DNA of 64,000 bases from JAUUZQ01 sp964538375 (GTDB lineage: Bacteria; Bacteroidota; Bacteroidia; Bacteroidales; GCA-2748055). Numbering within the stretch: position 1 is the first letter of the stretch; each line of letters begins with the position of its first letter. The notes under the pieces are model-generated. The model had not been told where the DNA came from, did not search any database, and saw only the letters and a list, made by a program, of their open reading frames with translations. Below, piece by piece: positions 1 to 9,683 of the stretch. Made by a program: the position numbers and the translations under genes. Where the stretch lies: positions 109,921 through 173,920 of the forward strand of contig CAZIFQ010000004.1 in the NCBI GenBank assembly GCA_964538375.1. The letters are read 5' to 3'.

Positions 1-1
1 T

Positions 2-1366
2 CAGTATCCGCATAGCCCGCTCGGACAAGGTTTCGACCAATTCTTCGGTTTTTGTGGCGGACACTGTAACAGCTATTTCGATACCGAATTGCAATGGAAT
101 CATGAAATGATACCGACACAGGGATATGTGGCCGATCTGTTTACCGATTCCCTGATTAATTTTATTGATGATTCAGAAAAACCATTTTATGCTGTTCTGG
201 CCTATAATACACCTCATACCCCCTACCAGGTTCCGGATCTGTATTATGATAAATACCTTCAGATGGGTCTCGATCGAAAAACAGCCGCTATCTATGGAAT
301 GATAGAGAATATCGACCACAACGTGAACCGTCTGCTGGACGCACTTAACAAAGAAGATCAGATGGAGAATACCATTTTCGTATATACCAGCGATAACGGA
401 CCAAATTTTGTGCGCTATAATGGCGGGTTAAAAGGCCGTAAAGCACAGGTTGATGAGGGTAGTATTCGCGTACCATTTATTATCCATTATCCTGAAGGAC
501 ACTTTAAGACTAGACATATTTCAGAAGGTTTTGCCAGTCATATAGACCTCCTGCCTACCCTGCTGGATCTTTGTGGTATTCAGACAAACAACGAATTCCA
601 TGGTTCCAGCTTTGCTTCCTTTCTTCAAAAGAATAAAAAGCTCAGTACGGAGAAAGTTTTATTTACCCACCAGTTATTAAACGATGACTTTGCTGCTTCT
701 TCGGCAGTACGCACCAACGAATACTTGCTTACCTGTTATCCGGGAGATACAGCACTCTTTAACCTACAGAACGACCCCTACCAGTTGAAAAACATAATCG
801 GTCAGCAGAAAAACATTAGCGATGCGCTGATTCGGGCTTACAAAAATTGGTACGAGGAAGCAATCGGTGAGGGTGTTGATCCTGAACCTATCACAATTGA
901 CGATCACATGGATATCGACATAGATTTCCCGGCTCACGAGGCTGATTTATCCGAAGGTTTGGATTTCGCCGGAACGATGGGGTGGGCAAACGACTGGATC
1001 ATAAACTGGGACTCCGGGAAGGATAGTATCAGCTGGGATATTCAGGTGGAATCTGATTGTTCATACAAGGTTTCACTCTTGTATGCATGCAAGCAGAAAG
1101 ATATTGGAAGCAAGCTGCTTTTAAAAACTAAAAGTTCGCAAACACCAATAAGGATATCACAAGCCGACGAAGGAATTCTGGTAGATAACCCGGATCGGGT
1201 AATTCGTAAAGAAGTCCAGGAAAGAAAATGGGGTGTATTGGAAGCGGGTATTTTACGGTTGTCAGAAACCGATAGTACAATAAGCATTAGCCTGCTGGAT
1301 GATGTTTCTACCTCAATTGAAATAAAAGGAATCGTACTAAGGTCAAATGAATATAAAATAGATTAA
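2..1366 (+). CDS. Sulfatase (S1 family), N-terminus cut off by window edge
   Basis: The reading frame is open from base 2, so the gene begins upstream of the window; the TTG at 89 is not the start. The first visible residues (GFDQFFGF, then GGH) match the part of formylglycine-dependent sulfatases that follows the catalytic CxPSR motif, which lies outside the window. Further on, NTPHTPYQ and TSDNGP are the typical metal and substrate-site segments of the alkaline-phosphatase fold. After about residue 320 there is an extra beta-rich C-terminal module. Such enzymes remove sulfate esters from glycans in the periplasm or at the surface. Only 11 nt separate the stop from the GH130 start. The substrate is not deducible, and a sulfatase is unexpected next to enzymes for neutral glucomannan. 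Confidence 0.9.
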   Translation, partial: QYPHSPLGQGFDQFFGFCGGHCNSYFDTELQWNHEMIPTQGYVADLFTDSLINFIDDSEKPFYAVLAYNTPHTPYQVPDLYYDKYLQMGLDRKTAAIYGMIENIDHNVNRLLDALNKEDQMENTIFVYTSDNGPNFVRYNGGLKGRKAQVDEGSIRVPFIIHYPEGHFKTRHISEGFASHIDLLPTLLDLCGIQTNNEFHGSSFASFLQKNKKLSTEKVLFTHQLLNDDFAASSAVRTNEYLLTCYPGDTALFNLQNDPYQLKNIIGQQKNISDALIRAYKNWYEEAIGEGVDPEPITIDDHMDIDIDFPAHEADLSEGLDFAGTMGWANDWIINWDSGKDSISWDIQVESDCSYKVSLLYACKQKDIGSKLLLKTKSSQTPIRISQADEGILVDNPDRVIRKEVQERKWGVLEAGILRLSETDSTISISLLDDVSTSIEIKGIVLRSNEYKID

Positions 1367-1379
1367 AAAATTTTATTTG

Positions 1380-2549
1380 ATGAATTTTAGCGAACAGTTA
1401 AATAGAATTAGGGAACAACACCAGGCACTATTGCAAGAGCCAAACAGTAAAGTTCTGGATGAATACAACGGGATTTACGTCCGCTATAAGAATCCTGTTC
1501 TTAGCGCTGCACATGTGCCGCTTAGCTGGCGCTTTGATATGAACCCTTTTACAAATCCGCACCTGATGGAGCGAATAGGGTTTAATGCGGCTTTTAATGC
1601 CGGAGCTATGAAATTTAATGGTAAGTATGTACTTGCCGTTCGTGTAGAAGGTAACGACCGTAAATCGTTTTTTGCCATTGCAGAAAGCCCGAATGGTATT
1701 GACAATTTTACTTTTTGGGAGTATCCGGTCCTGATGCCCGAAACCGATAATCTGGAAATCAACGTCTACGATATGCGCTTAATACAGCACGAAGATGGAT
1801 GGATATATGGCATATTCTGTAGCGAAAGAAAGGACCGGGAAGTTCCTGAGGGCGATACTTCTTCGGCAGTGGCAGCGGCAGGAATAGCGCGTAGCAAAGA
1901 CCTGGTTAACTGGGAACGTCTGCCTGACCTGTTAAGCTTTTCTGGTCAGCAACGCAATGTGGTATTACATCCCGAATTTGTAAACGGTAAGTATGCACTT
2001 TATACACGCCCGCAGGATGGTTTCATCGATACCGGATCGGGTGGTGGAATAGGTTTTGGCTTTTGCGACAACATGGAAAGGGCCGTAGTGAAAGAAGAAA
2101 GCATTCTGGCCCAAAAGACCTATCATACTGTATACGAAGTGAAAAACGGATTAGGTCCGGCTCCCTTTATAACTGATAAAGGATGGTTGCATTTGGCTCA
2201 TGGGGTACGCAATACCGCAGCCGGATTACGCTACGTTCTGTATGTATTCATGACCGATTTGAATGATTTGACGAAGGTTATATATAAACCTGCAGGACAT
2301 TTTCTTGCCCCAAAAGGTGCTGAAAGGGTAGGCGACGTTTCAAATGTGGTTTTCTCGAATGGATGGATAAAAGATAATGATGGGCGGGTACTCATTTATT
2401 ATGCCTCGTCAGATACACGTTTACATGTGGCTGAGACCAGCATCGAACAACTTCTGGATTATTGTATAAATACTCCCGAAGATGGCCTGAGAAGTATTAC
2501 AACAGTTCAAAGAATCAATGATTTAATTAATACTAATAAAACTACCTGA
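1380..2549 (+). CDS. mgp: GH130 4-O-beta-D-mannosyl-D-glucose phosphorylase
   Basis: This is a five-bladed propeller phosphorylase of GH130 subfamily 1, 389 aa, the usual length. It cleaves beta-1,4-mannosyl-glucose with phosphate, giving mannose 1-phosphate and glucose in the cytoplasm. The N-terminal segment RYKNPVL...FDMNPFTNP and the motif NVYDMRL are characteristic; the Asp in that motif is residue 131, the position of the proposed proton donor in the Bacteroides fragilis enzyme. The start is taken as ATG at 1380 rather than the TTG just before it. No signal peptide is visible. Together with the 2-epimerase at 9684-10868 it completes the mannobiose to mannosylglucose to mannose 1-phosphate route. 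A mannosyl-oligosaccharide phosphorylase is the main alternative but fits the motifs less well. Confidence 0.92.
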   Translation: MNFSEQLNRIREQHQALLQEPNSKVLDEYNGIYVRYKNPVLSAAHVPLSWRFDMNPFTNPHLMERIGFNAAFNAGAMKFNGKYVLAVRVEGNDRKSFFAIAESPNGIDNFTFWEYPVLMPETDNLEINVYDMRLIQHEDGWIYGIFCSERKDREVPEGDTSSAVAAAGIARSKDLVNWERLPDLLSFSGQQRNVVLHPEFVNGKYALYTRPQDGFIDTGSGGGIGFGFCDNMERAVVKEESILAQKTYHTVYEVKNGLGPAPFITDKGWLHLAHGVRNTAAGLRYVLYVFMTDLNDLTKVIYKPAGHFLAPKGAERVGDVSNVVFSNGWIKDNDGRVLIYYASSDTRLHVAETSIEQLLDYCINTPEDGLRSITTVQRINDLINTNKTT

Positions 2550-2605
2550 CGAGAATGGGTTTTCTGCCATAGGCATTTTCTGGCAGCATTTAAAAATCTT
2601 AAGCT

Positions 2606-5600
2606 ATGAAAAAAATACTACTATTTGTATCCATCTCGCTATCCTTACTAATCGGATTGCCGGTGATGGTTTTGGCTCAAACAGCTTCGGTTTCCGGAAA
2701 GGTTACAGACAGCAATAACGAGCCGCTTATTGGTGTAAACATTGTTTCACAGGGCAATATTGTCGGAACCGTTACTGACCTGGAAGGTGAATATATCCTT
2801 GAAGGCCTGCCTGCAGAAGCTGTTACTCTTATGTTCAGCTATATTGGCTATACTACCAAGACCTTAGATGCAGACTTAAGTGTTAATCAGAACCAGTTAA
2901 TCAATGTTACCTTATCGGAAGAAGTTGCAGAACTCGACGAAGTGGTAGTAATTGGTTATGGCGTTCAAAAGAAATCAGACCTCACCAGTGCAATTTCTTC
3001 TATATCAGCCGAAGACCTGGAAGAGGCCAAAGCTGCAAATATCCAGGAAGCTTTGCAGGGACTGGCTGCAGGGGTACATGTTTCTTCCAATACAGGTGCC
3101 CCGGGTGCTGGTGTAAGTGTGAAGATACGGGGTATCACTTCCATTAATGGTACCGATCCCCTGTGGATTATTGATGGTGTTGCAGGTGATCCTAATTCAG
3201 TGAATGCTGCCGATATAGAGTCGATGGAAATCCTGAAAGATGCCTCGTCGGCAGCAATATATGGTGCCAATGCCGGTAGTGGTGTTATCCTGGTAACCAC
3301 AAAAAAGGGTAAAGCTGGCGATACCAAAGTTACCTTCAATGCCTATCAGGGCATGCAGAAAGTTACCAGGCAGATAGAACTGGCCAGTGGCCCTGAGTTT
3401 ACCCATATGTTACACGAATACGAAGTACTGGCTAATAAGCGGAAATATTTCAGTACCCAGTTCGATACCTTTGATACTTATAACTACCAGGATATGATAT
3501 TCCAGGAGGCTTTAATGCAAAATTACGATGTAGGTGTTAGCGGTGGTAACGAGAAATCCACCTTTTACATGGGCGCTTCCTACTCCAATCAGGAAGGTAT
3601 ACTGAAGACAACCGGATACGAACGCTTAACAGTCCGCCTTAATGGAGAACACAAAGCCAATGACTGGTTTACTGTTGGTTTTAATACAAGTTTTTCGCAA
3701 CAGAAATATAAAGGTTTCGAAGAATGGGAATTGCAGGACGATTATGCCTCTCCCATTCTAAACAGCATTACCTTCCATAACTTTGTAGCACCTTATATCG
3801 ATCCACAGGATATTCGTACTGATTCTGAATACGATAAAGGGTGGTCATCATCTCCCCTGGGGAATATTTCCAACCCGGTTTCCATGATAGAATTGAAAAA
3901 TCGCGAAACAGCAGTATCCAATGCCAGCGGAACCTTCTTTGGTAAAATAATGCCGGTAAAAGGGTTAACACTGGAATCACGCATAACCGGTAGTATGGGC
4001 TATAGCGGGACCAGCGATTTCTATCCCGTGTTTTATGTTACGAACTCCTATCAAAATGCAGAAAACTCATTACGTAAGAATTCCAGTTCGAACAAATCCT
4101 GGAACTGGCAAAATCTTATATCATATAATGCTTCCTTCCAGAATCACAATCTCAGTGTGCTGGCAGGTTTCGAAGCCGGTTACGGCAAATACGAATACAT
4201 AAACTCCGAGCGTCACAATTTAATTAACCAGTCTGAGGAAATGCGCTATTACGATGCGGCATTGAACGATTCACTAATCCTGCTAAATGGATTGGCAAAC
4301 GAATCTTCCGGTTATTCCTATCTGGGTCGTGTAAGCTACGATTACAGAGGGATGATCCTGGGTCAGTTCAACATCCGAAAAGATTACTCATCGAAATTCG
4401 GTCCGCAAAACCGAAGCGGAGTATTCCCTTCCTGGTCGGTAGGATTTAAGTTCACGGAACTTGAGGCTGTTAAAAATGCACTTCCTTTCATGAACTTCGG
4501 TAAAGCCCGCTTTGGCTGGGGTAAGGTGGGTAACAATTCCGTTATCCCCTACCAGTACTTCACCACCGTGTATACAACCGAAGTCCTGGGATACAGTTTC
4601 AACAACAGCGGTATTTCCACCGGTGTGGCTCCTTTCGGTATAGCAAACCCCAACATTCGCTGGGAGGATGTGATAACATCTAATCTCGGTTTGGATTTAC
4701 GCTTCTTAACCAGTCGCCTGTCAACTACCATTGAATATTTCGAACGACACAACAATGGGATGTTAATGGTGTTTGAGGATGCCGAACATGTAGGAAACTA
4801 TACCGATGCCGGAAGTATCTCGCAGGAAGGCGGACGTTCGTATTCCGATAAAAACATTGGACAGTTCAATAACAGTGGGGTTGAATTCGACGTGGGCTGG
4901 AAAGACCAGCGCGGAATGGTCAAATATGGTGCCAATTTTAATTTCACCTATATTAAGACAAGTGTTGGCGAAATAGAACCTGATACGCTTACTGCAGGTA
5001 AAGCCAAAGGTCTTGGCATGGATCTTACCCGTACAATTCAGAACCAGCCTTTCGATATCTTTTACGGTTACATAACCGATGGTTTGTTCCAGATTGAAGA
5101 TACCCCCGATGGCGACCCCAATAGCACGGTTACCAATCAGCCTTCTACAATCAGTCCCGATGGCGAGACGGTATATGCACAACCAAAGGCGAAACCGGGG
5201 GACTTCAGATTCAAGGATGTAAACGGAGATGGTAAAATAAATGAACAGGATATGGTATCCCTGGGTAGTCCGCATCCGAAATTCGCTTTTGCCCTGAACT
5301 TATTTGCTGACGTGGATTTACCGGCAAACCTGGGGACCATCGACTTCCGGGCTTTCTTTCAGGGTGTTGCAGGTAACAAGGTATTTAACGCTACCAAGTT
5401 TTACCTGTTCAATAAGGAAGGCGCTTTCAACTGGGGCAAGGACTATTACGACAATCACTATACCATAGAATTATATGACCGCGAGGGTATGCTGGTAACA
5501 GAAGCGAACGACGACGCCAAATACCCCCGCCTCGATCCTACCAATGCAAATGAAAACTTCATGAACCTGTCAGATTTCTATATTGAGAATGCTTCATATT

Positions 5601-5851
5601 TGCGATTAAAGAACCTTGAAATAGGATACACACTGCCTGAATCATTCATGAGAAGAGTAAAAATAGAGAGGCTCCGCGTTTACGGTGCTGTTAAGAATCT
5701 GTTTACCCTCACAGAATACTCTGGTCTTGATCCGGAGGTTGGTGGTTCCAGGAATGCAGGTGGATTTTCCGATCCGCGTTCTGCCGGTATTGACAAAGCA
5801 TCCTATCCTGTCTCACGCATGTGGACAATAGGTGTAAATGTAAATTTTTAA
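2606..5851 (+). CDS. SusC-like TonB-dependent outer-membrane glycan transporter
   Basis: This 1081-aa protein has a signal peptide (about residues 1-25), then a carboxypeptidase-regulatory-like beta domain starting VSGKVTDSNNEPLIG, the linker DEVVVIGYG typical of SusC proteins, a plug domain, and a C-terminal 22-strand barrel ending in the aromatic signature VNVNF. It imports oligosaccharides across the outer membrane with energy from TonB-ExbBD. The SusD partner follows after 21 nt. It lies 56 nt downstream of the phosphorylase gene with no clear terminator between, so it is probably cotranscribed. Substrate identity (beta-mannan, glucomannan or cello-oligosaccharide) is inferred only from the neighbouring enzymes. 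Confidence 0.97.
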   Translation: MKKILLFVSISLSLLIGLPVMVLAQTASVSGKVTDSNNEPLIGVNIVSQGNIVGTVTDLEGEYILEGLPAEAVTLMFSYIGYTTKTLDADLSVNQNQLINVTLSEEVAELDEVVVIGYGVQKKSDLTSAISSISAEDLEEAKAANIQEALQGLAAGVHVSSNTGAPGAGVSVKIRGITSINGTDPLWIIDGVAGDPNSVNAADIESMEILKDASSAAIYGANAGSGVILVTTKKGKAGDTKVTFNAYQGMQKVTRQIELASGPEFTHMLHEYEVLANKRKYFSTQFDTFDTYNYQDMIFQEALMQNYDVGVSGGNEKSTFYMGASYSNQEGILKTTGYERLTVRLNGEHKANDWFTVGFNTSFSQQKYKGFEEWELQDDYASPILNSITFHNFVAPYIDPQDIRTDSEYDKGWSSSPLGNISNPVSMIELKNRETAVSNASGTFFGKIMPVKGLTLESRITGSMGYSGTSDFYPVFYVTNSYQNAENSLRKNSSSNKSWNWQNLISYNASFQNHNLSVLAGFEAGYGKYEYINSERHNLINQSEEMRYYDAALNDSLILLNGLANESSGYSYLGRVSYDYRGMILGQFNIRKDYSSKFGPQNRSGVFPSWSVGFKFTELEAVKNALPFMNFGKARFGWGKVGNNSVIPYQYFTTVYTTEVLGYSFNNSGISTGVAPFGIANPNIRWEDVITSNLGLDLRFLTSRLSTTIEYFERHNNGMLMVFEDAEHVGNYTDAGSISQEGGRSYSDKNIGQFNNSGVEFDVGWKDQRGMVKYGANFNFTYIKTSVGEIEPDTLTAGKAKGLGMDLTRTIQNQPFDIFYGYITDGLFQIEDTPDGDPNSTVTNQPSTISPDGETVYAQPKAKPGDFRFKDVNGDGKINEQDMVSLGSPHPKFAFALNLFADVDLPANLGTIDFRAFFQGVAGNKVFNATKFYLFNKEGAFNWGKDYYDNHYTIELYDREGMLVTEANDDAKYPRLDPTNANENFMNLSDFYIENASYLRLKNLEIGYTLPESFMRRVKIERLRVYGAVKNLFTLTEYSGLDPEVGGSRNAGGFSDPRSAGIDKASYPVSRMWTIGVNVNF

Positions 5852-5872
5852 TAGCCCGATAAATACAGAATC

Positions 5873-7609
5873 ATGAAATCATCAATAAAATATATCGCAG
5901 CCTTGCTTCTTGCCAGCTTTCTGGTGGGATGCAGTGAAGATTTTCTCGACCTGAAACCTTTAGGGCGTCCGTCTACCGAATCGTTCTATACCGATTTTGA
6001 GTCCCTGGATTATACCGCTACTTCAGCTTATGGTATGCTCTGTTCGCGCGATGTTTACGACATTATGTATAGCATCGGATTTCAGAGTGCCAGTGACGAT
6101 TCAGAAGTGGGTGGTGAAAATACCAGCGACTGGCCGGAGTTTCAGGTAATCGACCGTTTTACACATACCACGAAAGAAGCGCGTATTCATCGTTTCTATG
6201 CCTACGTCTACAAAGGAATTCGCATGACCAATGAGTTTCTTACACGTGTGGATGAAATAAGAGAGATAGAGAATGCCAAAATTAAAAGTCCTGCTGAACA
6301 TGATGCTACCAACGCTCTGATTGATTTAAGGATAGCGGAAATGCACTATTTGCAGGCATTTTATCACTTTACCCTAGTACAGGTTTACGGTGGTGTGCCT
6401 ATTATGGATGTTTTGGGTGGTGGTGAAGAGCAATCCATGGCCCGTTCTTCCATTGCCGAAGTACTGCACTTTATTGAAAGTGAGTTGGAGGCAGCCATAC
6501 CCGATTTGAAAGAAAAAAGCGAACTGGATTTAAACCAGGGACGTGCAACAAAAGGTGCTGCACGTGCTTTATTGGCCAAGGCTTATTTGTACGAATCATC
6601 CTATGCAAAGAATTATGGTGGAGACAGCCGCTTTGCCGATTGTGAAACTAAATATGATCTTGCTTTGAAGTATGCCGAGGATGTGATTCTCTCCGAAGAG
6701 TATCTGCTGGTGGGTGAAAATGGTGAACGCTTTCCCTCCTGGAATTCTTCCACCGGCCTTCCTGTAGGTGGCTTCCGTTGGATGTTTACGCTTGATGGTG
6801 ATAACTGTGATGGATCAGTGTTCGAGATCCAGAGCCTGAACGATGGCGCTGAATGGACCCGTAGCCGTGGTAACTATATGACCGTTTACACCACAGTACG
6901 TTTTTGCTACGCCAGCGATGGTACACCAGGGCAATCGGCGGGCGGATGGAGTTTCAACCTTCCGACCAAATACCTGGTAGCAGCATTTGGCAATAAGGAT
7001 ACCCGGGAAACCGGCTTAAACTCAAGCCCGGTGGATGAAGATCTCGACCCGCGCTTTGCCACGACAGTTGGCCGTGCCGGCGACCTTGTTAAAGTTGGCA
7101 GCGAATGGTTCGAAATGGATTTTCAGAATCTGCCCACCGAAACCATTAGCCGCAAATACGAGTGTTCCTATGATGAATACTGGGGCAGTATGTATGATTT
7201 CCATGGAGGTCCGATAAACATCCGCTTAATACGCTTTGCCGACGTGGTTTTGATGGCTGCCGAAGCTGCTTATGAAGAAGGAGATATGGGTGAAGCTCTG
7301 GCTTATGTGAACAGGGTACGCACCCGGGCAAGAGCATCTGGCGATACCGGTTATCCGGAAGATTTAAGCACCCTGTCTTTCGAAGACATCGTACATGAGC
7401 GCCGCCTTGAACTGGCCATGGAATCGAGCCGCTTCTTCGACCTGGTACGCTGGAACCTGACCGAGCAATTCATTAAAGGAACCACACTTGCCTCTATGGG
7501 TGAGGGATTCATTATAGACTTCGAATCCGGAAAGCATGAATTTTTACCAATACCAGCAGTTATAATGCAGAAAAACTCTGCGCTGGAACAATACCAAGCA
7601 TGGAAATAA
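5873..7609 (+). CDS. SusD-like surface glycan-binding lipoprotein
   Basis: This 578-aa lipoprotein has signal peptide II with lipobox LVGC (Cys20) followed by SEDFLDLKPLG, the common SusD start. Alpha-helical TPR-like segments follow, and the C-terminal RagB/SusD signature is visible as LIRFADVVLMAAEAAYEEGD with NRVRTRA and ERRLELAMES. SusD proteins form the lid of the SusC barrel on the cell surface and bind the glycan. It directly follows its SusC partner. The carbohydrate specificity cannot be read from the sequence. Confidence 0.97.
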   Translation: MKSSIKYIAALLLASFLVGCSEDFLDLKPLGRPSTESFYTDFESLDYTATSAYGMLCSRDVYDIMYSIGFQSASDDSEVGGENTSDWPEFQVIDRFTHTTKEARIHRFYAYVYKGIRMTNEFLTRVDEIREIENAKIKSPAEHDATNALIDLRIAEMHYLQAFYHFTLVQVYGGVPIMDVLGGGEEQSMARSSIAEVLHFIESELEAAIPDLKEKSELDLNQGRATKGAARALLAKAYLYESSYAKNYGGDSRFADCETKYDLALKYAEDVILSEEYLLVGENGERFPSWNSSTGLPVGGFRWMFTLDGDNCDGSVFEIQSLNDGAEWTRSRGNYMTVYTTVRFCYASDGTPGQSAGGWSFNLPTKYLVAAFGNKDTRETGLNSSPVDEDLDPRFATTVGRAGDLVKVGSEWFEMDFQNLPTETISRKYECSYDEYWGSMYDFHGGPINIRLIRFADVVLMAAEAAYEEGDMGEALAYVNRVRTRARASGDTGYPEDLSTLSFEDIVHERRLELAMESSRFFDLVRWNLTEQFIKGTTLASMGEGFIIDFESGKHEFLPIPAVIMQKNSALEQYQAWK

Positions 7610-7661
7610 AATATAAGTTATTTAACTATTTACTTTTTAATTATTAACCAAAATTATTATT

Positions 7662-9596
7662 ATGAGAAAACAGATTTTTACTCTGATGATGTGCATGATG
7701 ACCCTTGGTCTGTTAAATGCACAAACCGTGATCTTCGATCCCGCAACAGTTGACGAGGGTACTCTTCCGGCAGGTATGTCTATAGTTGATACTTTGGATG
7801 GAACATACCTTCAGGTAATTGTGAATGGCTGGGATACTAAACTTGACATTCCGAAAGTAGAAAACATTGAAGGAAACATGTTTACCGCATCTGTTGGTTT
7901 CGGACAACTTGACCCTTCAGACGCAAAGGTTCTGGCGGTACAATGTATGGACACCGTAAATTTAATGCCCAACTGGGATGGTTCTGCAATGGAGCCTTCT
8001 ACTTGTTCGCTGAACCAAAATCCTGCAGAGGATGGTTTTGTTAAACGCAAAGGTGCCATGCATGAAAACATGGTTTTTGTACACCAGATTCAATTCTTTG
8101 GTCAGGAAACCACAACCTGGGGGCCTACAGTAGGGGATACCATCTGGTGTGGGAAAATTACTTCTTTCGATGCTTCTGTATTGCTCGATGCTGCAATGCT
8201 TGATCCTTCTACCCTGCCAACCGGATTCGAAATTGTTGATGAAGGAGGGAAAAAGCTTTTGAAGGCTACTCTCGATGAGTGGAACCAGATTCTGACCATC
8301 GATAACTTCGAAATCCTGAAAAACAATAAAATGATCTTGCACGATATGAAATATGATAAAGGTGGAACATCATACGAAGCGGCAGGCGTAAAAGTCCATT
8401 ACGAAATGAAGTATAACGACGTTAGCAAAGGTCTTTATGAATTTGATCCTCCTGCTATGACGACACTTTATACTGATACTGCTGATATTACAATGAATGA
8501 TACTGTTAACCAGATTCAGTTCGCTGTAATGGAAACAACTGATTGGTCTGCCATTAAAGATGCCTACCTGTATGTTGGTAAAATCTCCGTTATTTTTGCG
8601 GATAAAGTTCCGGCAGTTGCACCCGAAACCGGAGAGATTGCCTTTACCAGTGCTGCAATTACACTTGATGGGATTCTGGACGATGCCTATGCACCATTCG
8701 ACGGTTATCCGGTGACAAAAATCGCTCTTAATGAAACTGGGAACGATGTTATTCCGGCAGACCAGAGCTCAGGAACATGGTATTCCTGTGGCGATACCGA
8801 AAACTTCTATTTCTTCATTGTAGTTAAAGACAACGATCCTATTGATATGGCCGTCACAAGCACAGCTCCGTGGAACAACGATGGTGTTGAGCTATTCTTA
8901 GATATGCAAAACAGGCGTTATATTGGTGGAAGCCGGATTAGTAATGAACAACACCAGATTCGTATTAACCTGGGTACTGACAGTCCGCTTACAGGCGATG
9001 TTGGCAGCCTTACAAATCAGGGTATGCCAGGATTCTTCGGCGACAGTGATACTACAAATATTACCTATGTGATCTCAAAAGGTTCCAATGGTTACGACGT
9101 TGAAGTAGTTGTTCCATGGGCCACTTGGTTTCGTACCAATTCAAACACCAACCTCGATGCACTCGATTCTGTTGCAAGCGCTTCATTCAAAGGCCGTAAG
9201 GTAGCTTTTGAAGTTTCTTTAATAGATGCCAGTGCCGCCGATACCCGTGTTTCAATTCTTAACTGGGCTAACCCAACAGAAAAGGATATTGCCTACTTGT
9301 ATAACGAGCATTATGGCGAACTTACCTTAACCGGTGATTGGATTACAGGTATAAAAGAAGCTGCGTACAATTACGAATTGCTGCATGTTTATCCGAACCC
9401 AACCAATAGCATGTTAACTGTTGAAATGGAGAATATGAAGAACGTTGAGGTTTATAACATACTGGGAGCCAAAATGATCGACAGCGAAATGATTAGCAGG
9501 CAACTTGATGTTAGTGATTTGGCCAGTGGCATTTACTTTATTAAAGCAACTGATACCAACGGAAAACTTGCCGTTACCAAGTTTGCTAAAAACTAA
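7662..9596 (+). CDS. Probable surface glycan-binding protein with CBM9-like domain and T9SS sorting domain
   Basis: This 644-aa secreted protein has a signal peptide ending LLNAQ, then two similar modules of about 140 residues (about 22-165 and 170-310). Each runs from a (V/L)(I/L)(F/L)D...LP.G motif to a (V/N)QIQF segment and a final GKI. A domain resembling the sugar-binding CBM9/DOMON-like family follows (AAITLDGILDDAY, then GVELFLDM), and the last 80 residues are a T9SS type A sorting domain (VYPNPTNS). Its place right after SusD is where surface glycan-binding proteins are normally encoded. No catalytic motif is visible, so binding rather than hydrolysis is inferred. The duplicated N-terminal module is not one I recognise. 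Confidence 0.75.
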   Translation: MRKQIFTLMMCMMTLGLLNAQTVIFDPATVDEGTLPAGMSIVDTLDGTYLQVIVNGWDTKLDIPKVENIEGNMFTASVGFGQLDPSDAKVLAVQCMDTVNLMPNWDGSAMEPSTCSLNQNPAEDGFVKRKGAMHENMVFVHQIQFFGQETTTWGPTVGDTIWCGKITSFDASVLLDAAMLDPSTLPTGFEIVDEGGKKLLKATLDEWNQILTIDNFEILKNNKMILHDMKYDKGGTSYEAAGVKVHYEMKYNDVSKGLYEFDPPAMTTLYTDTADITMNDTVNQIQFAVMETTDWSAIKDAYLYVGKISVIFADKVPAVAPETGEIAFTSAAITLDGILDDAYAPFDGYPVTKIALNETGNDVIPADQSSGTWYSCGDTENFYFFIVVKDNDPIDMAVTSTAPWNNDGVELFLDMQNRRYIGGSRISNEQHQIRINLGTDSPLTGDVGSLTNQGMPGFFGDSDTTNITYVISKGSNGYDVEVVVPWATWFRTNSNTNLDALDSVASASFKGRKVAFEVSLIDASAADTRVSILNWANPTEKDIAYLYNEHYGELTLTGDWITGIKEAAYNYELLHVYPNPTNSMLTVEMENMKNVEVYNILGAKMIDSEMISRQLDVSDLASGIYFIKATDTNGKLAVTKFAKN

Positions 9597-9609
9597 TTAG
9601 CACACAGAG

Positions 9610-9641
9610 AAACCGGCAGGAAAAAGCCTGCCGGTTTTTTT
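9610..9641 (+). terminator. Intrinsic terminator after the SusCD/binding-protein block
   Basis: A perfect 11-bp stem (AAACCGGCAGG, 9610-9620, with its complement at 9627-9637) encloses a 6-nt loop and runs into a T tract. It separates the transport and binding genes from the enzyme genes that start at 9684, so the latter may have their own promoter or depend on readthrough. Confidence 0.9.
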
Positions 9642-9683
9642 ATTCATACAATCTGTTCCCTGATTGAGTCAAAGGCATCGAAA

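Noticed and set aside
2554..2590. Hairpin CTGCCA/TGGCAG with AATG/CATT before susC
   Set aside because: Short stem with a 6-nt bulge and a long loop, no T run; not enough to call a terminator or riboswitch.
4763..5275. 170-codon minus-strand frame inside susC
   Set aside because: It is a shadow of the susC coding sequence on the other strand, with no family resemblance and no start context.
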